From the NCBI GenBank assembly GCA_965112735.1, contig OZ218952.1, positions 4,154,001 through 4,218,000 on the forward strand: a DNA stretch of 64,000 nt, in the 5' to 3' direction. The position numbers and the translations under genes were made by a program. Below, one piece after another: positions 29,669 to 41,095 of the stretch. How positions within the stretch are numbered: the first letter of the stretch is position 1; every line of letters starts with the position of its first letter. The notes below the pieces were generated by a model that was given only the letters and a program-made list of their open reading frames with translations, made no database searches and was not told the DNA's origin. Source of the DNA: Phaeosaccion multiseriatum. Its lineage: Eukaryota; Ochrophyta, other classes.

Positions 29669-32279
29669 CTATACCAGCTCCCAGCAGTGCACACGCATCG
29701 GGCCTCTTCTCCTGTTGACCTTGCCCTCCGCCAACAACTTGCAGAGGTTCTGCTCCACGTTGTAGTGTGCCGTCAAGAACAGGGGAGGCGCCAGATACCC
29801 ATACACCTGCCATGTGATCTGCACCGAGGACAGCAGCGGGACGGGCTTGACCCCTTCGCCATCCCGTACCACGTGATTTAATTCATCCTCGACGAGGGGG
29901 CGGCCTCCCATCGCTTCCATGATCTGCCCCTCCCTTTGCGAACGGTGGGTAAGATACTCCTCCACCTGAGTGGAGTGGAGTGGAGTGGAGTGGAATGGAA
30001 GGACGCAGGGGCAGGCGGAGGTAAGCAAGCAAGGAAGAAGGGGCCACCAAAATAGACACTTTTGGTGAGAAAAGCAAAAAGAAACCCCCCCTTCCCCCCG
30101 TTCTCGTACCTGCAATAGCGGGTCATACACCACGGGCCCATGCCCCGGATAGAGCGCTTTCAATCCCTCGGGCCCTCCACACAGCTCCTTCACCTTCCTG
30201 AGGGAGGCAATGTAGTCGGCGTAGTGCTCGAAGCAAGAGCTGCCGCAGCCCAGAATGAGGTCGCCGCAAAGGAGTGCCTGTAGGGTAGAAAGGCGCAGGG
30301 CAGGGTGGAGGTGTATGGGCAGAGCAGGGCAGGGTGGAGGTGTGTGGGCAGAGCAGGGTAGGGCAGAGGTGTATGGGCAGGGCGGGGCGGGGAGTATGGG
30401 CAGGGCAGGGCAGGGCAGAGGCATATGAGCAGAGCAGGGCAGGGCAGGGTGGAGGGCGAGGCAGAGTGAATGGTGCAGGTAGTGTCAGTCGGTGGTGTTA
30501 TTGGCATGTGCAAGGAAAGCCAGTGTGCTTTGGGGAGGGGTGCATTTCGTGCGTGCGTGCGTCTACCTTGGCATTAAATCAACCATTTGGCTGCACATTC
30601 CTCTCTCTCTTCTTCATGGGCTCCACCCTCCTCCCCGACCATGTCCTCTCCTCCCCTCCCCTTCCTCTTCCTCCTCTCTTCCTCCCGCCTCCACCACCCT
30701 CACGCCACCCAAGCAGCCTCCTAACTAACTCACCCTGTCGTCCACCAGAAGGAAGCAGCAGTGATCAGAAGTGTGGCCGGGAGTAAAGATAGCCTTGAGT
30801 GTGCACCCTTCGCACTCGAATTCCTGCCCGTTTGTTATGGGTGTAAAGTCGTAGGGCTCCTCGCGATTGGAGTCAGCCTGGGATGGACAGCAGAGAAGGG
30901 GGGGGGGGGTATGGGGGTGAGGGGGGAGGGAGAGAGCGTGAAGGGAAGACAGACAGATGGACAGACACACACACAGAGAGAGAGGTAAAAGGGGGGATGG
31001 TGGGAGGGATAGAAGAGAGCGAGAAATGGCGCCAAGGAAAATGGATGTAGGAAGGGAAGGTTAACTCTCATGGTGGGGCTGTGAGGAAGGCGAAGACACG
31101 AGGATGGAATGGAGGGGAAGGGCAGTTATGGAAGCGGCTGGACCCGCCAACGTGCGCTATTTACTTCTCTTCTCCAACCACCCAAACCCCCTTTTTCTCA
31201 TCACTCACCTCGCCACGAACGAACTCACCCACCCCTCACCCACCCACCCACTCACTCACCTACCCACCCACACACTCACTCCCTCACTCCCCTCCCTCAC
31301 TTACAAACTCACTCAACTCACCCTGCAGTTCATGTAGTCATTCACTCCCCTACCCACCCACCCACCCACCCACCCACCCACCCACCTTCTTGAAAATAGG
31401 GATGTCTGGGAAGAGTGAGAGGATGTGTTGGATGCCTCCCGTGTGATCGAAGTGGTGGTGGGACAGCACAATTGCACGTATTTCCCTGCACCCCACCTCC
31501 TTCATCACGTCGAACAGCAGCCTCGCATAATCTGTGCGGTCATCGAGACGACCGAGGGAGGGAGGGAGGGAGGGAGGGAGGGAGGGAGGGAGGGAGGGAG
31601 GGAGGGAGGGAGGGAGGGAGGGATGGACGGGAGGGCGAGAGAGGGAGGGAGGGGTGCGAGCATTAGGGGTTTGTGCTGCCGGTCACACATAGACGCCTAG
31701 TGAGGGACTCCTCCTCCTCCCCCTCCTCCTCCTCCTCCTCCTCCTCCTCCTCCTCCTCCTCACCTCTCTTCCCCTCTCCGGTGTCCACTAGGATGCGAGT
31801 GTGCCCCTGCCCCACCAGATAGGTGTTCGTGCCCGTCAGAGTGTGAAGGCCTGGGTTCAAGCCTTGAGGAAGCAGGAGCAGAGCCGAGTGCAGGCAATAC
31901 AAAGCGCAAGGGAAGGTAGGTGAGACAGTGGGGGTGGGTGGGACAATGGCGGTACAGTGCCGTGTGTATAGGTGGGTAGATTGGGATAAGAGGCGGCAGG
32001 GAAAGATGCTTGTAGGGAGTATGACCGATGACCGGGAGACTTGATGGGTAGGGAGGGGGGGGGTAGTGTGGGACATAGAAGGGGGATCAACAGAAGGGCT
32101 CGGCTCTGTCGCACTGAGTGGGAGGTGGGTGCGTGAGCGGGGCTCTCTCCCCGAGAGAAAAAAACACGGGTCAACAGCAGCAAGCAGGCGCAAGCAGCAG
32201 AGTCGACACCCGTCCTTTCTATACTCCGTCTTACCGAGGAGCCTGACACAGTTCTGGCCGAGTCTCTCCCACCGCTCCA
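29669..32279 (-). CDS. LACTB2-like metallo-beta-lactamase-fold endoribonuclease
   Basis: Minus-strand exons 32279-32235, 31862-31764, 31531-31386, 30877-30734, 30277-30110 and 29965-29669 join in frame to about 299 residues, the usual LACTB2 size. Family signatures appear in order: LTGTNTYLVGQGHTRILVDTGEG, split here as LTGTNTYLVG and ILVDTGEG; the metal-binding SHHHFDHTGG; FTPGHTSDHC; CGDLILGCGSS; and YPGHGPVVYDPLLQ; then a C-terminal helical tail. LACTB2 in animals is a mitochondrial single-strand RNA nuclease. Metal ligands (HxHxDH, His, Asp, His) are all present, so it should be active. The 5' end is not settled: the first exon opens at an acceptor (cgcgcag) with TG GAG CGG, so the start ATG could be split by an intron or lie in an undetected upstream exon. 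A (GTGG)n run starts at the donor after 31386. Confidence 0.85.
31554..31762. repeat. (GGGA)n and (CTC)n tracts within the LACTB2-like gene
   Basis: A GGGA/GGAG run at 31554-31623 lies just upstream (sense strand) of exon 31531-31386. A CTC run at 31711-31762 abuts the donor of exon 31862-31764. Both are intronic. Confidence 0.88.
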
Positions 32280-32502
32280 CTGCGCGGACGATTGGGTCAG
32301 CAGGGGATGATGTTATGGAGCCAGTACATGTAGTGGGTCAGTGCGTGAGGGGGAGTGAGTGAGTTGAGTAAAAGTGCGAAGAAAAAGAACTTAAAAAATG
32401 TGTCCGGCAATATAGGGCTAGAGGAAAGAAGAAAGGTGGAGTGGTAAAAGGAAAGGGACGTGGGGAGGGAGTCCGTAATCAAAACAAAAAGTTAAAGCCA
32501 CT

Positions 32503-32778
32503 TCACTTTTTACGCTCTTCACCTGTCGGCATCCCTGGTGGGGGCTTTCCCCGATCGAAGCGCTTCAGGAATCGATGCCAGGTCGAATCCGTCCTCAGCT
32601 TCCTTCCTAAGTAAGAGAGGGCTGCACTGATGACTGCGAATAGGCCCAGCAAAGTACATGACCACATCTCGTTCTTAGTGAAGGGCTCCTCCGGGTCCTG
32701 CGGGTCCAGGGGCTCCTTCTCAGCTTGGGCTTCGACGCGCCGGCGTAACCCCCTGCGTTCCGTCCTGTGTTCACTCAT
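32503..32778 (-). CDS. Small single-helix membrane protein, hypothetical
   Basis: A 91-codon frame from ATG 32778 (MSEHRTERRGLRRR) to the stop at 32503. The N-terminal half is charged (EAQAEKEPLDPQDPEEPF). One membrane helix follows (WSCTLLGLFAVISAALSYLG), then a basic tail (RKLRTDSTWHRFLKRF, ending PTGEERKK). No family is recognised. The codon content and the clean helix make it plausible. The frame stays open upstream without another ATG, so an earlier exon is possible. It is divergent from kanadaptin, with about 440 bases shared between the starts. Confidence 0.45.
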   Translation of the reverse strand: MSEHRTERRGLRRRVEAQAEKEPLDPQDPEEPFTKNEMWSCTLLGLFAVISAALSYLGRKLRTDSTWHRFLKRFDRGKPPPGMPTGEERKK

Positions 32779-33218
32779 GCCTCTACACTGCGCATCCGAT
32801 GGGGACCACCTTCTGGGAAGAGGGGAAGGGGCAGCAGCAGCAGCAGCAGCAGGGAAGGTGGGGGATGCCAGAGTCGCAGAGGGGGGGGCAGTACAAAAAG
32901 TGAGGTCAGCAAGAAGGAGCAGAGGCAGCAAGAGGGCCAAGAGAGAGAGGCGGATGAGAAGGAGGCAGCGTTGACAGATGAGCAGGGAGCTACCGTGCAG
33001 AAGAAGGACAGGGACACATTGCGTAAGAGAGACAGAGGAACAGCAGTACCGTGCCTTAGAGAGGAAGAGGAAGCCAGACCAGAGAGGCAGGTGGTAAGGA
33101 AGGGTAAGGACGTTAGGACAGGAAATCGGTTGAAATCAAGTATTAAGTCAGCGATTTCTCTGCCCGGCCGATGCCGGCCGCCCCCCCCCTTCCCACACAG
33201 GAGGAGAAGTGAGTTGCA
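32779..33218. promoter_or_regulatory. Probable divergent promoter region
   Basis: This 440-bp stretch separates the start of the small membrane protein (-) from kanadaptin (+). It is purine-rich on the + strand with a CAG run (32834-32850). No discrete promoter motif could be identified. Confidence 0.35.
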
Positions 33219-36200
33219 ATGAATCCGCCGATGGCGCCGCCACCTGGGAAGATGCCCAGCAAGGGTGGAGGTATGCCTCCTCCTCCCCCAGCTGCTCTCT
33301 CTAACGGGGGGCGATCGGCGTCTCCTCCCCGACCAAGCATGCCCCCCCCCCCCCGCAATCGAAGTATCCGAGGCAGTGCTGGCGGTGATAAAGAAGCTGA
33401 CGGGGAGGAGAAGAGCGACAGAATCGTCAAGCCATTGACGGAGCCGCCAGAAAAAGAAGAAGCAGGGCTGGCGCCCCCCCGGCCACCAACCCTTGTCGGC
33501 GGCAAGTATCGCGTTCCGGACTGGGCTGGGCCTCCCCGTGCAGACCTTCCCTTTCGCTTTGAGGTGCTCAAGGGGGGGATCATCTTGGACGGCGTAGAGC
33601 TCAACGACACCAACAAGGACGGAGGGACGTATTTGATTGGGCGGCAGCAGGGGAAGGTGGACCTGCACATGGAGCACCCCAGTCTGTCCCGACAACATGC
33701 CGTGCTGCAGTTCAATCAGGAGGGCCTTCCTTCTCTCATCGACCTCCACAGCACTCATGGGACACGAGTCAACAAGGAGGTCCGTACGCAACAAGCAAAT
33801 GAGAGGGCTTCGACGAAAAGCAAAGTGGAGGGCTTCAATGCCAATGCCAACACCTTGCACTGCTCTGACAAGTACTCTGACCCCGCGGCTTAAGCTCCTT
33901 CACGCCTCTAACCCCCTCTACCCCCCCCCCCTCCTCCTCCTCCTCCTCCTCCTCCTCCTCCGCCTCCTTCTCTTCTTCTGCTGTGACGAATAGCGCCTCG
34001 CCGGTGGAGTGTGGCGGCAGCTGAATGTAGGCGATGTGCTTAAGTTCGGCGACAGTACACGCCTGTATATCCTGCAGGGACCGGAGGCCCTCCAGCCGGC
34101 CGAGTACGAGAGCGACCACCTACGTAAGATGCGAGAGAGGGCAGAGGCCCTGGCCGAAAGGCGGAGAGAGAGGAGAGAAGCAGCAGGACTAGGCCGAGGA
34201 GGAGAAGGAGAGAGAGGGGGGGGAGGAGGAGGAGGAGGAGGAGAAGGAGAGGGGTCTAACCAGGCAGAAGACCAAGGAGCATCTTGGGGCTTCGGAGAAG
34301 ACGCGGTGAACGAGGAGGACGAGGACGATGGCGAGGAGGACGACGAGGAAGAGGAGCTGCCTGAATACCTCAAGGGTCTCAAAACGAGCGGCCTTCAGGT
34401 ACACATGGATGTACATGGTCTGTGGCCATTGCTCTGCCATTGCGTCAACCTCTCCTGTTTGGCCCCCTTTCCTCTCTCTGTTCCCTACTGTTACCCCCTC
34501 CCCATCCTTCCTCTTCCTAGCAACTTGTGCTCAGCCGTGCCTTTCCCTCCCACTCAACGCACCCCCCCCCCCCCCGCTCTTCATTCTTCATGCTTCATGC
34601 TTCACCTCCCTCCTCCCCGCTTCCAACAAAGGCGGATAAGGCGAGGGACACAGCCCTTGCCGTGACCGCGGAGGAAGTGAGCGAAAAGGATATGAAGAAG
34701 ATGGAGAAGCTTCAAAAGAAGATCCAAAAGATTGAGAATCTGTACACTGAGATGGAGAGAATACAGGCACGTACATTGGTGTCGCAACCTGCGGAGGGGG
34801 GGGGGCGGGTGCAAGGGTGCAAGGCCATGAGGTGCCGTGAAGTGCCATTTGTATGTAGGCACGGGCAGAGTACTGCAACCGCTTGCTTTCAAGCACTCGG
34901 GACGGAACCACGGAACCTCTTACTTCCTGCTATTCTTCTTCTCGGGAAGGTGTTCTTTACTTGTGCACACGACATACGTTACAGAATCCGCTGTTTGTGC
35001 CCGATTTGACGAGGTTTTGAAGCTATGGAGTCTGATAAAGAGTCTTTCTGCCACGCTTCGCTTCGCGCCCCTCTCTGCCCTGCCCCATTGCTCTCACCTC
35101 CCCTTAACGGACTTTTGCCACAGAACAAAGACAACGGTCAAGGCGGTCTCACCCCGGGTCAAGCTCTCCAAGTGGAGCGCAACGAGCAGCGCATTACAGA
35201 GCTGCGCAGTCAGATCGCAGACATGGAGGAGGGCCTCAAGAGCAAGAACAAGCAGCGAGTGGAGCAGAGAGACAAGCAGCAGAAGGAGATGGAGACCCTA
35301 GAGGAGAGAAAGAGGAGGCGGGAGGAGGAAGGCGAGGACGGTGATGACGTCGGAGATGAGTTCTTTGATCGCACTGGTACAAAAGAGTTTGGTGGTGCAG
35401 GTGGTGGGGGAGAGAATGGCCGCGGCTCGGGCTGGGGGAAGCGGCGTAGCAAGGCGGAGTTGTTGGCGGAGAGAAAGGCAAGGAGGTTCGGAGGAGGCAA
35501 AGGGAGTCACCGTGGGAGTGGGGATGGAGGGGGGGGAGGAGGTGGGGCGTTGGGCAGTGCGAAGGAGAAGGGGGGCGCTCTCTCACACCAAGACCTCGTT
35601 GCTCTCCTGGAGAAGGCCAACAAGCAGCTCAGGTATGGTTCACTCAGTCACTTAGTCACCCAATCTCTCAATCAACAGTCACTCAGTCACCCAGTCTCTC
35701 AATCACACAGTCACTCAGTCACTCAGTCACTCCGTCACACAGTCACTCAGTCACTCAATCACAGAGTCACACAGTCACTCAGTCACTCAATCACAGAGTC
35801 ACACAGTCACTCAGTCACTCAATCACAGAGTCACACAGTCACTCAGTCACTCAATCACACAGTCACACAGTCACTCAGTCACTCAATCACAGACTCACGC
35901 AGTCACTCAGTCACTCAGTCACTCAATCACACAGAAACACAGTCACAGTCACACATTTGGTTTCCACACACTTCATTTGCGCCCAGACCCAAGCAACCTC
36001 CTCCTCACCCCCCCATGCGATCTTAGAGTGTCTCTCTTCACCCCCCCATGTGATCTGAAAGCGCCCCTCTCTCTCTGACACACTCTCTCTATGTTTGTCC
36101 ATGTATGCCACTCTCACACTCATACATGCACATACACACACACACAAACGCCTCCTTCGCCCCTCAACAGCGTGACCCGTAAGTCCCTAGCCTCGGTGGA

Positions 36201-37564
36201 GGAGAACAGGCTCAAGCTGGGAGCAGGAGGCACCGCTACACCTACTGCTGCTGCTGCTGCTGCTGCTGCGGACCCTCTGGACGCTTTTATGATGTCCAAC
36301 AGGAAGGAGAATGTCGAGGTCGAGAAGAAGGTGAGATTGACGAGACGGATAATGCAGAGGTGTAGAAGAGTGTCGGGAGACCTGCCATACTTTGAAGCAG
36401 GTGTCATCCGCCTGTGATTGACCATCCATCAGGGACAGGTGTATGCTCTCCTAAGCTGACACACACAGATACACATACACATAATACACACACGTCTCTT
36501 ATCGACCTCGTCCTGCCTCTCATCGACATCAAACATGCAAACCCTTCTCTTTCCCCTTTCCTTCTTTCGTTCCTCCCTTCCTCCCTTCCTCTGTCTCTCC
36601 CTCTCTCCCACCGCAGCTGCTGTCCGAGAAGGAAGCTGCTCAGATGAAGGAAGTGGCCCGCTTGGGGGCGCTCGTCAAGATGACACGATCCGCCCTGCCA
36701 GACCTTGCCCCTCCGACCGCCAAGGCCCCACCGGCGGCTACAGCGGTAGCAGACAGAGAAGGTGGTGGTGGGGTTGGCGACGATGATGGGATAGCCCGTA
36801 CGGAGGAGGAGGACAGCAGTGTGCGTGTGGCTTCACAGAGGAAGCTCAAGTCACCAGCACCACAGGCACAGGCAAAGGTCGAGAAGGGGCCGCGTCGGCC
36901 GCCGTCGGATCATCCGCAGCAGAGAGAGAATGTAACGGTAGAAGGGGAGCAGGAGAGTGAGGGGCAAGGGCGTGAGGCAGCAGCAGCAGTAGGAGCAGGA
37001 GCAGCAGCAGGAGGAGGAGGAGGAGGAGGAGGGGAGGGGGGGGGAGTTGAAGAAGCGGGGAAAAAGCGGCCGAGGCCTGGTGCGGCTGCTGCAAGCAGAG
37101 GCTTGAGCATGACAGACGCTCTACGGCAGTTCCAGCGGCAGACGCAGAGAGACGAGAACGAAGACAGCGGCGAGGAGAATAACGGTGTCGAGGGGCAGGA
37201 GGAGGACGATGATAACGAGAGAGGCGAAGGCAGTCACGAGGAGGGTGGCGGAAGGCACCGACAGAGGAAGAGAGGGCGACAGACAAGGGAGCGAGCCCCT
37301 GCGGCTGCGTCTGCTCCTCTCGAGTTTAGGCCAATGAAGGGCCCTGCGTTAGGACCGTCGGGCGCAGACTTGGGGCCCCAATCGTCCGCGGGGCGAGGAG
37401 GAGGAGGAGGAGGAGGAGGAGGTGGGGGGGGGGGGATGGGCCAGAGGAGGAAGGGAGGGCATGCAGGGGCTGGGGAATTGGAGGATGGAACGGCCGATTG
37501 GGTACCTCCGAAGAACCAGGACGGCACGGGCAGAACGAGTCTCAATGACAAGTTTGGGTATTGA
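33219..37564 (+). CDS. SLC4A1AP: Kanadaptin homologue (FHA-domain nuclear protein)
   Basis: Exons 33219-33779, 33994-34398, 34632-34766, 35124-35632, 36171-36330 and 36617-37564 (TGA) give 905 residues. A Pro-rich N-terminus precedes a clear FHA domain (GTYLIGRQQGKVDLHMEHPS, SRQHAVLQF, STHGTRVNKE, then VGDVLKFGDSTRLYILQGPE). Acidic and coiled-coil segments follow (GLTPGQALQVERNEQRITEL; DEFFDRTG), a DPLDAFM motif, a Lys-rich coil and a Gly-rich tail. The C-terminus ADWVPPKNQDGTGRTSLNDK plus FGY is the family signature (human ends VWVPPEGQSGDGRTHLNDKY plus GY). Kanadaptin is a nuclear protein linked to RNA processing; its exact role is unclear. The intron after 34766 is best read with a GC donor (CAG|gcacgt). 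An alternative GT donor 12 bases downstream (after 34778) also keeps frame. Intron 35633-36170 is filled by a short tandem repeat. Confidence 0.9.
33928..33962. repeat. (CTC)n in kanadaptin intron 1
   Basis: A pyrimidine triplet run just before the acceptor at 33993, acting as an extended polypyrimidine tract. Confidence 0.8.
35640..35945. repeat. Intronic minisatellite (CAGTCACTCAATCACA type)
   Basis: About 300 bases of CAGTCACT / CAATCACAGAGTCACA units in kanadaptin's fourth intron. The reverse complement resembles the GTGAGTCA units that fill the CPP1-like intron at 16484-16790. Confidence 0.9.
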
Positions 37565-38180
37565 GTGTCAGGACCCACAGACAGACACACATATGCACTC
37601 ATGGTATTGAGTGTCATGCACGAGTGTGAGGGAGAGAGAGAGAGGCTACTCGTGGAGCGAGGGACAAAGAAGGCGCAGTGGCTCCTTGTCAGCGTATTTC
37701 GCCTCAGCGACGTTGAAGGTGGGGATTGCGCCTCCCGGACCAGGCGGTAGGTCGAGTCTCGAAGCAGCACGTCTTCAAATAATGTTAATTCTCTTGCTTT
37801 TCTTTTTTAAAACACTCGATTTGCGTAAAGATCGCCCAAATCGCCTGAAGTGCAATAAAGTTTTTGGACACATGCAGGAAAATGACGCTGGGAGAAGCTG
37901 TTGCTCTTCGTGTAGCTCTTTGAGATGCCTATCGATCCCCCCATAGTCTTTCGGCTTTCATCGCTTTTTCCCTTCCCTACTTGTCAGCATTTCTGCAAGA
38001 GCACTCCACCTTGCCGCCCGATCTCTAAAAAACGGCGATTGGGCCGATTCCTACGCAAATCGAGTGTCAATAATAATAAATTGAAAGTCGGGCGGACTGG
38101 TACGTATCGGTTAGGCCCAAGGAATGGTATCGAAAGGTCAGAAGCCGCCCTTGCGTCTCTGCTCCTCTGCCGGCCAAATA
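37565..38180. other. Convergent intergenic region with inverted-repeat element
   Basis: This lies between the stops of kanadaptin (+) and WDR55 (-). It contains the 254-bp element at 37813-38066. No gene. Confidence 0.65.
37813..38066. mobile_element. MITE-like inverted-repeat element, 254 bp
   Basis: The left end reads CACTCGATTTGCGTAAAGAT. The right end is its imperfect reverse complement (CCTACGCAAATCGAGTG, ending at 38066). The arms continue as an imperfect inverted repeat of about 30 bp. A related copy of the right-hand part is at 14491-14617. No coding capacity; target duplication not clear. Confidence 0.65.
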
Positions 38181-40498
38181 CTACAGGTCAGCGAAGAACT
38201 TCTCCGACGGGGTGGCCATCTTCGCCCTCGAGGGCCTGTTTCCGTTGCCGGCGTCGCTATCATCGTCGTCGCTATCATCACTGTCATCATCACTGTCCTT
38301 GTTCGCACCCTTCGTCTTACGCTTTCCCCCCTCCTCCTCCTCCTCCTCCTCCTCCTCATCATCATCATCATCATCAGCATCATCATCCCCCTCGTCCTTG
38401 TCGCTGCCCGAGCGCTTTCTTTTCTTGCCATTGCCCTTTCCTTTGCTCTCGTGCTCCCCCTCTTCGTCGCTATCATGCTCAGCGGTGGCGCCGCTTGCTG
38501 CCTTGCCCTCTCCACCTCCGTCGTTGCCCTTCTTCTCCTCACCTTCCTCTTCGTCTTCGTCTTCATCATCATCCTCATCATTCAGCAAGCTCGAATCCCA
38601 GAGTCGAACTTTATCGTCGTGGCTGGCCGTGGCGATGAGGGTCTCGTCGTGGTTCATTCTCATCGTCTCTACCGGGAAACCCTCGTGGTCGCCCAAGCAA
38701 CCCAAGAGCTGTGGGGCAAAGGAACACACACACGCACACACATACACACGAAAGAGAGAGAGAAGAGAGGCGTCAGTACACAAAGAGAACAGAGACAAAC
38801 GCTCCGTTCTACTCCGTTCCACTGCACTCCGCTCGGCACCGCACCGCCCCTCCCCACCACCGCCCTCCTTTGTGTGAATGTATGTGCCTGTACCTATACC
38901 TGATTGGGGTGCACGCTGACTACCCGAATGAAACCGTCGCTGCTGCCCGAGAGCAGGGTGTTCTCGTCGAGCTGCAGCATGGAGTCAATGCTCTGCGGAT
39001 GTCCGGGGAAGCGGTCCGTGGGGTCGCGCCACGTGCCTAGAACGAACGAACGAACGAACGAACGAACAAACAAAACAGCAAAACAAACCAAACGAATAAG
39101 CCCGTCCGGGGGGGGATTGGCTGAAAGAAAATTCAACGATACAGACACACTACACTATGGGGCCAGGCAACACTCGGTACCATACAGAAGAAGAGAGTAC
39201 AAAACACGATGACTTCCACCCACCCTTCCGGCCCTTTTCTAGCCTTCGATCTCTACCTCCATCGTTCCCTGCACCTCACCTGCGGAGAAGATGACCAGTA
39301 GACCGTTCTGCGCCCCGCACACCACCTTCCTGCCTCCCTTCATCACGCATAGAGAGAGCAACTCGTCCTCCTGCGGGGCCGCCCAAGGCACATCACACAT
39401 CATCACGTGACATCATACATGAACAACGGAATTATTATGGGGTGGGTGCATACAAAGGACATAGGCAAGGCAGGGCATGAGGTGCCAAGGAGAAAGGGAC
39501 AGTCCTGGCACGTTCACCCTGTAAAGATGGCATGCGAGCAGCAGCAGCAGCATGCAGCAGTGATACGATCACAGATGTGCCCGCCCTCACCTGATCTTCA
39601 GACCTTTCCACGAGCTTCTTCCGCTTGACGTCGTAGACTGACATGCCTGTGTCACCGCTAATGGCATACAACAGATGCTTCTCTCCCCCTCCTCCTCCTT
39701 CTCCTCCTCCGGTACTCGCCAACCCCGAAATAAAGTCGGTGTGCTCCTTGCACTCCATGAGGGCGCCCCTCCCCGCGCCTCGCCTCTCCTCCTCGCGCGT
39801 ATCCCATATCTTCACCACGCCATCGTCATCCCCCGAAGCGAGCAGGGTGGGCGAGAGCACGTGGAGGGCATTGACTGCGCCCGAGTGGGCCTCTCTCTGC
39901 CGCCAGACCACTTGGCCCGATCCCACGTCGATCATGGAAATGCTCTTGTCCTTGCTGCCTGTGAAGAGCCACGCACCATCGCTCGAGAACGTTACCACAC
40001 GGCAGGCTTGGGCGTGGTGGAGGCACTCGTGGAAGATGGTAGGACTCGTGCTGCTGCTTGTTGTGGGTGGAGGAAACGTGCCATCCTCTATAAAGGACCG
40101 TATGACGACCTTTCCGGTGATGAGCCCTACTGCAATGACATTCTGGGAGGGGTGCAGATCCAACCCACACACCTGGCAAGCGAGAGCAAGGAGGGACGGA
40201 GAGAGGAATTCAGGGTGAGACTGCGATTACGGAAGACGTCCTTCCTACCCCAGACCCGCAGACACTTCTCGCTGACCTGCTCTCCGAACGCCAAGCTCTT
40301 GCCCTTACTGGGGACTCCAGTCGGCTCATCTTCGTCGTCGTCCTCGTCGTCATCACTCTCCTCTCCTCCGTCCTCTCCACCACTTTCGTCGTCGTCGTCG
40401 TCCTCCTCATCCTCCTCCTCGGCCACATCCTCCTCGGCCTCCTCGCCACCGCTCTCCTCCTGTCCTCCGAGTATGCCGTCTTTAGGTTCCATCAACAT
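38181..40498 (-). CDS. WDR55: WDR55 / Jip5 WD40 protein (ribosome biogenesis)
   Basis: Minus-strand exons 40498-40277, 40172-39591, 39370-39280, 39036-38900 and 38708-38181 join to 519 residues. An acidic N-terminus (EEDEEDDDDDESGGED) precedes a WD40 propeller: GLDLHPSQNVIAVGLITGKV, RVVTFSSDGAWLFTGSKDKS, VNALHVLSPTLLASGDDDGV, LLYAISGDTGMSVYDVKRKK, SMLQLDENTLLSGSSDGFIR and MNHDETLIATASHDDKVRLW. A Lys/Asp-rich tail ends PSEKFFADL, parallel to the TDDFFAGL of animal WDR55. The family is nucleolar and needed for rRNA processing. The first donor is taken at CAG|gtcagc (40277). A second in-frame possibility lies 12 bases further, so a few residues are uncertain. Confidence 0.9.
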
Positions 40499-40907
40499 GT
40501 CTCCCTTTTTCCCTTGATGAGAGAGAAAGCCAGAAAGTAAAGCGCCACCTGTGAATGTGTATCACCACCCTTCCCTCCTCTTCTCTCACTTTCAGTTTCA
40601 CCTCTTCTTCCCCCCCTCCTCGGCCCCTGACGGGATTCTGAGGGGGAGAGCACGAAATCCGGAATCCGCCCTACAGAGGCCATCAAAATCCGGAGTCCGC
40701 CCTGCCATCAGAATCCGGGATCGGAACTAGAATACCGTCAGGGGCCGACCCTCCTCTTCCTCTTTCCTGCATCTGAGAGCAGAGAGTAAAGAGTTGTTTT
40801 TTGTGTTTTACATGAAGGTCTATTGTCCGCGAGATGAATTAACACTAGGCTGATTCAAATGTCTGAATAAAGTATGTGTGATGGTGTGATGAGCAGTGGG
40901 GGTCAGC
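40499..40907. other. Intergenic region between WDR55 start and kinase stop, with TIR element
   Basis: It holds the 129-bp element at 40620-40748. The rest is probably WDR55 promoter and kinase 3' UTR (aataaagta near 40867 on the + strand is not in sense for either gene). Confidence 0.55.
40620..40748. mobile_element. Short TIR element, 129 bp, with 6-bp target duplication
   Basis: Terminal inverted repeats of 20 bp: left TCGGCCCCTGACGGGATTCT (40620-40639); right is its reverse complement with one mismatch (40729-40748). CCCTCC lies directly outside each end (40614-40619 and 40749-40754). Inside are direct repeats of AAATCCGGAATCCGCCCT / AAATCCGGAGTCCGCCCT. No coding capacity. Confidence 0.75.
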
Positions 40908-41053
40908 TTAGTAGCGGTGTGTGTGCACGCCGACTCTTTGTACGCTTTCTCTGCAGGACGTCATGAGGTCTCCCGCAATCCCGCCCCAAACCACCTCCGG
41001 ATGGAAGCGGAAGGAGCGCGACCACTCTCTTTCGGGCTCCTCCTCGTCCTGTG

Positions 41054-41095
<42 letters not shown>

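Noticed and set aside
32775-33860. Minus-strand frame of 361 codons overlapping kanadaptin exon 1
   Set aside because: Kanadaptin's FHA domain on the plus strand is unambiguous. The antisense frame is rich in Ser/Leu from purine-rich sense sequence.
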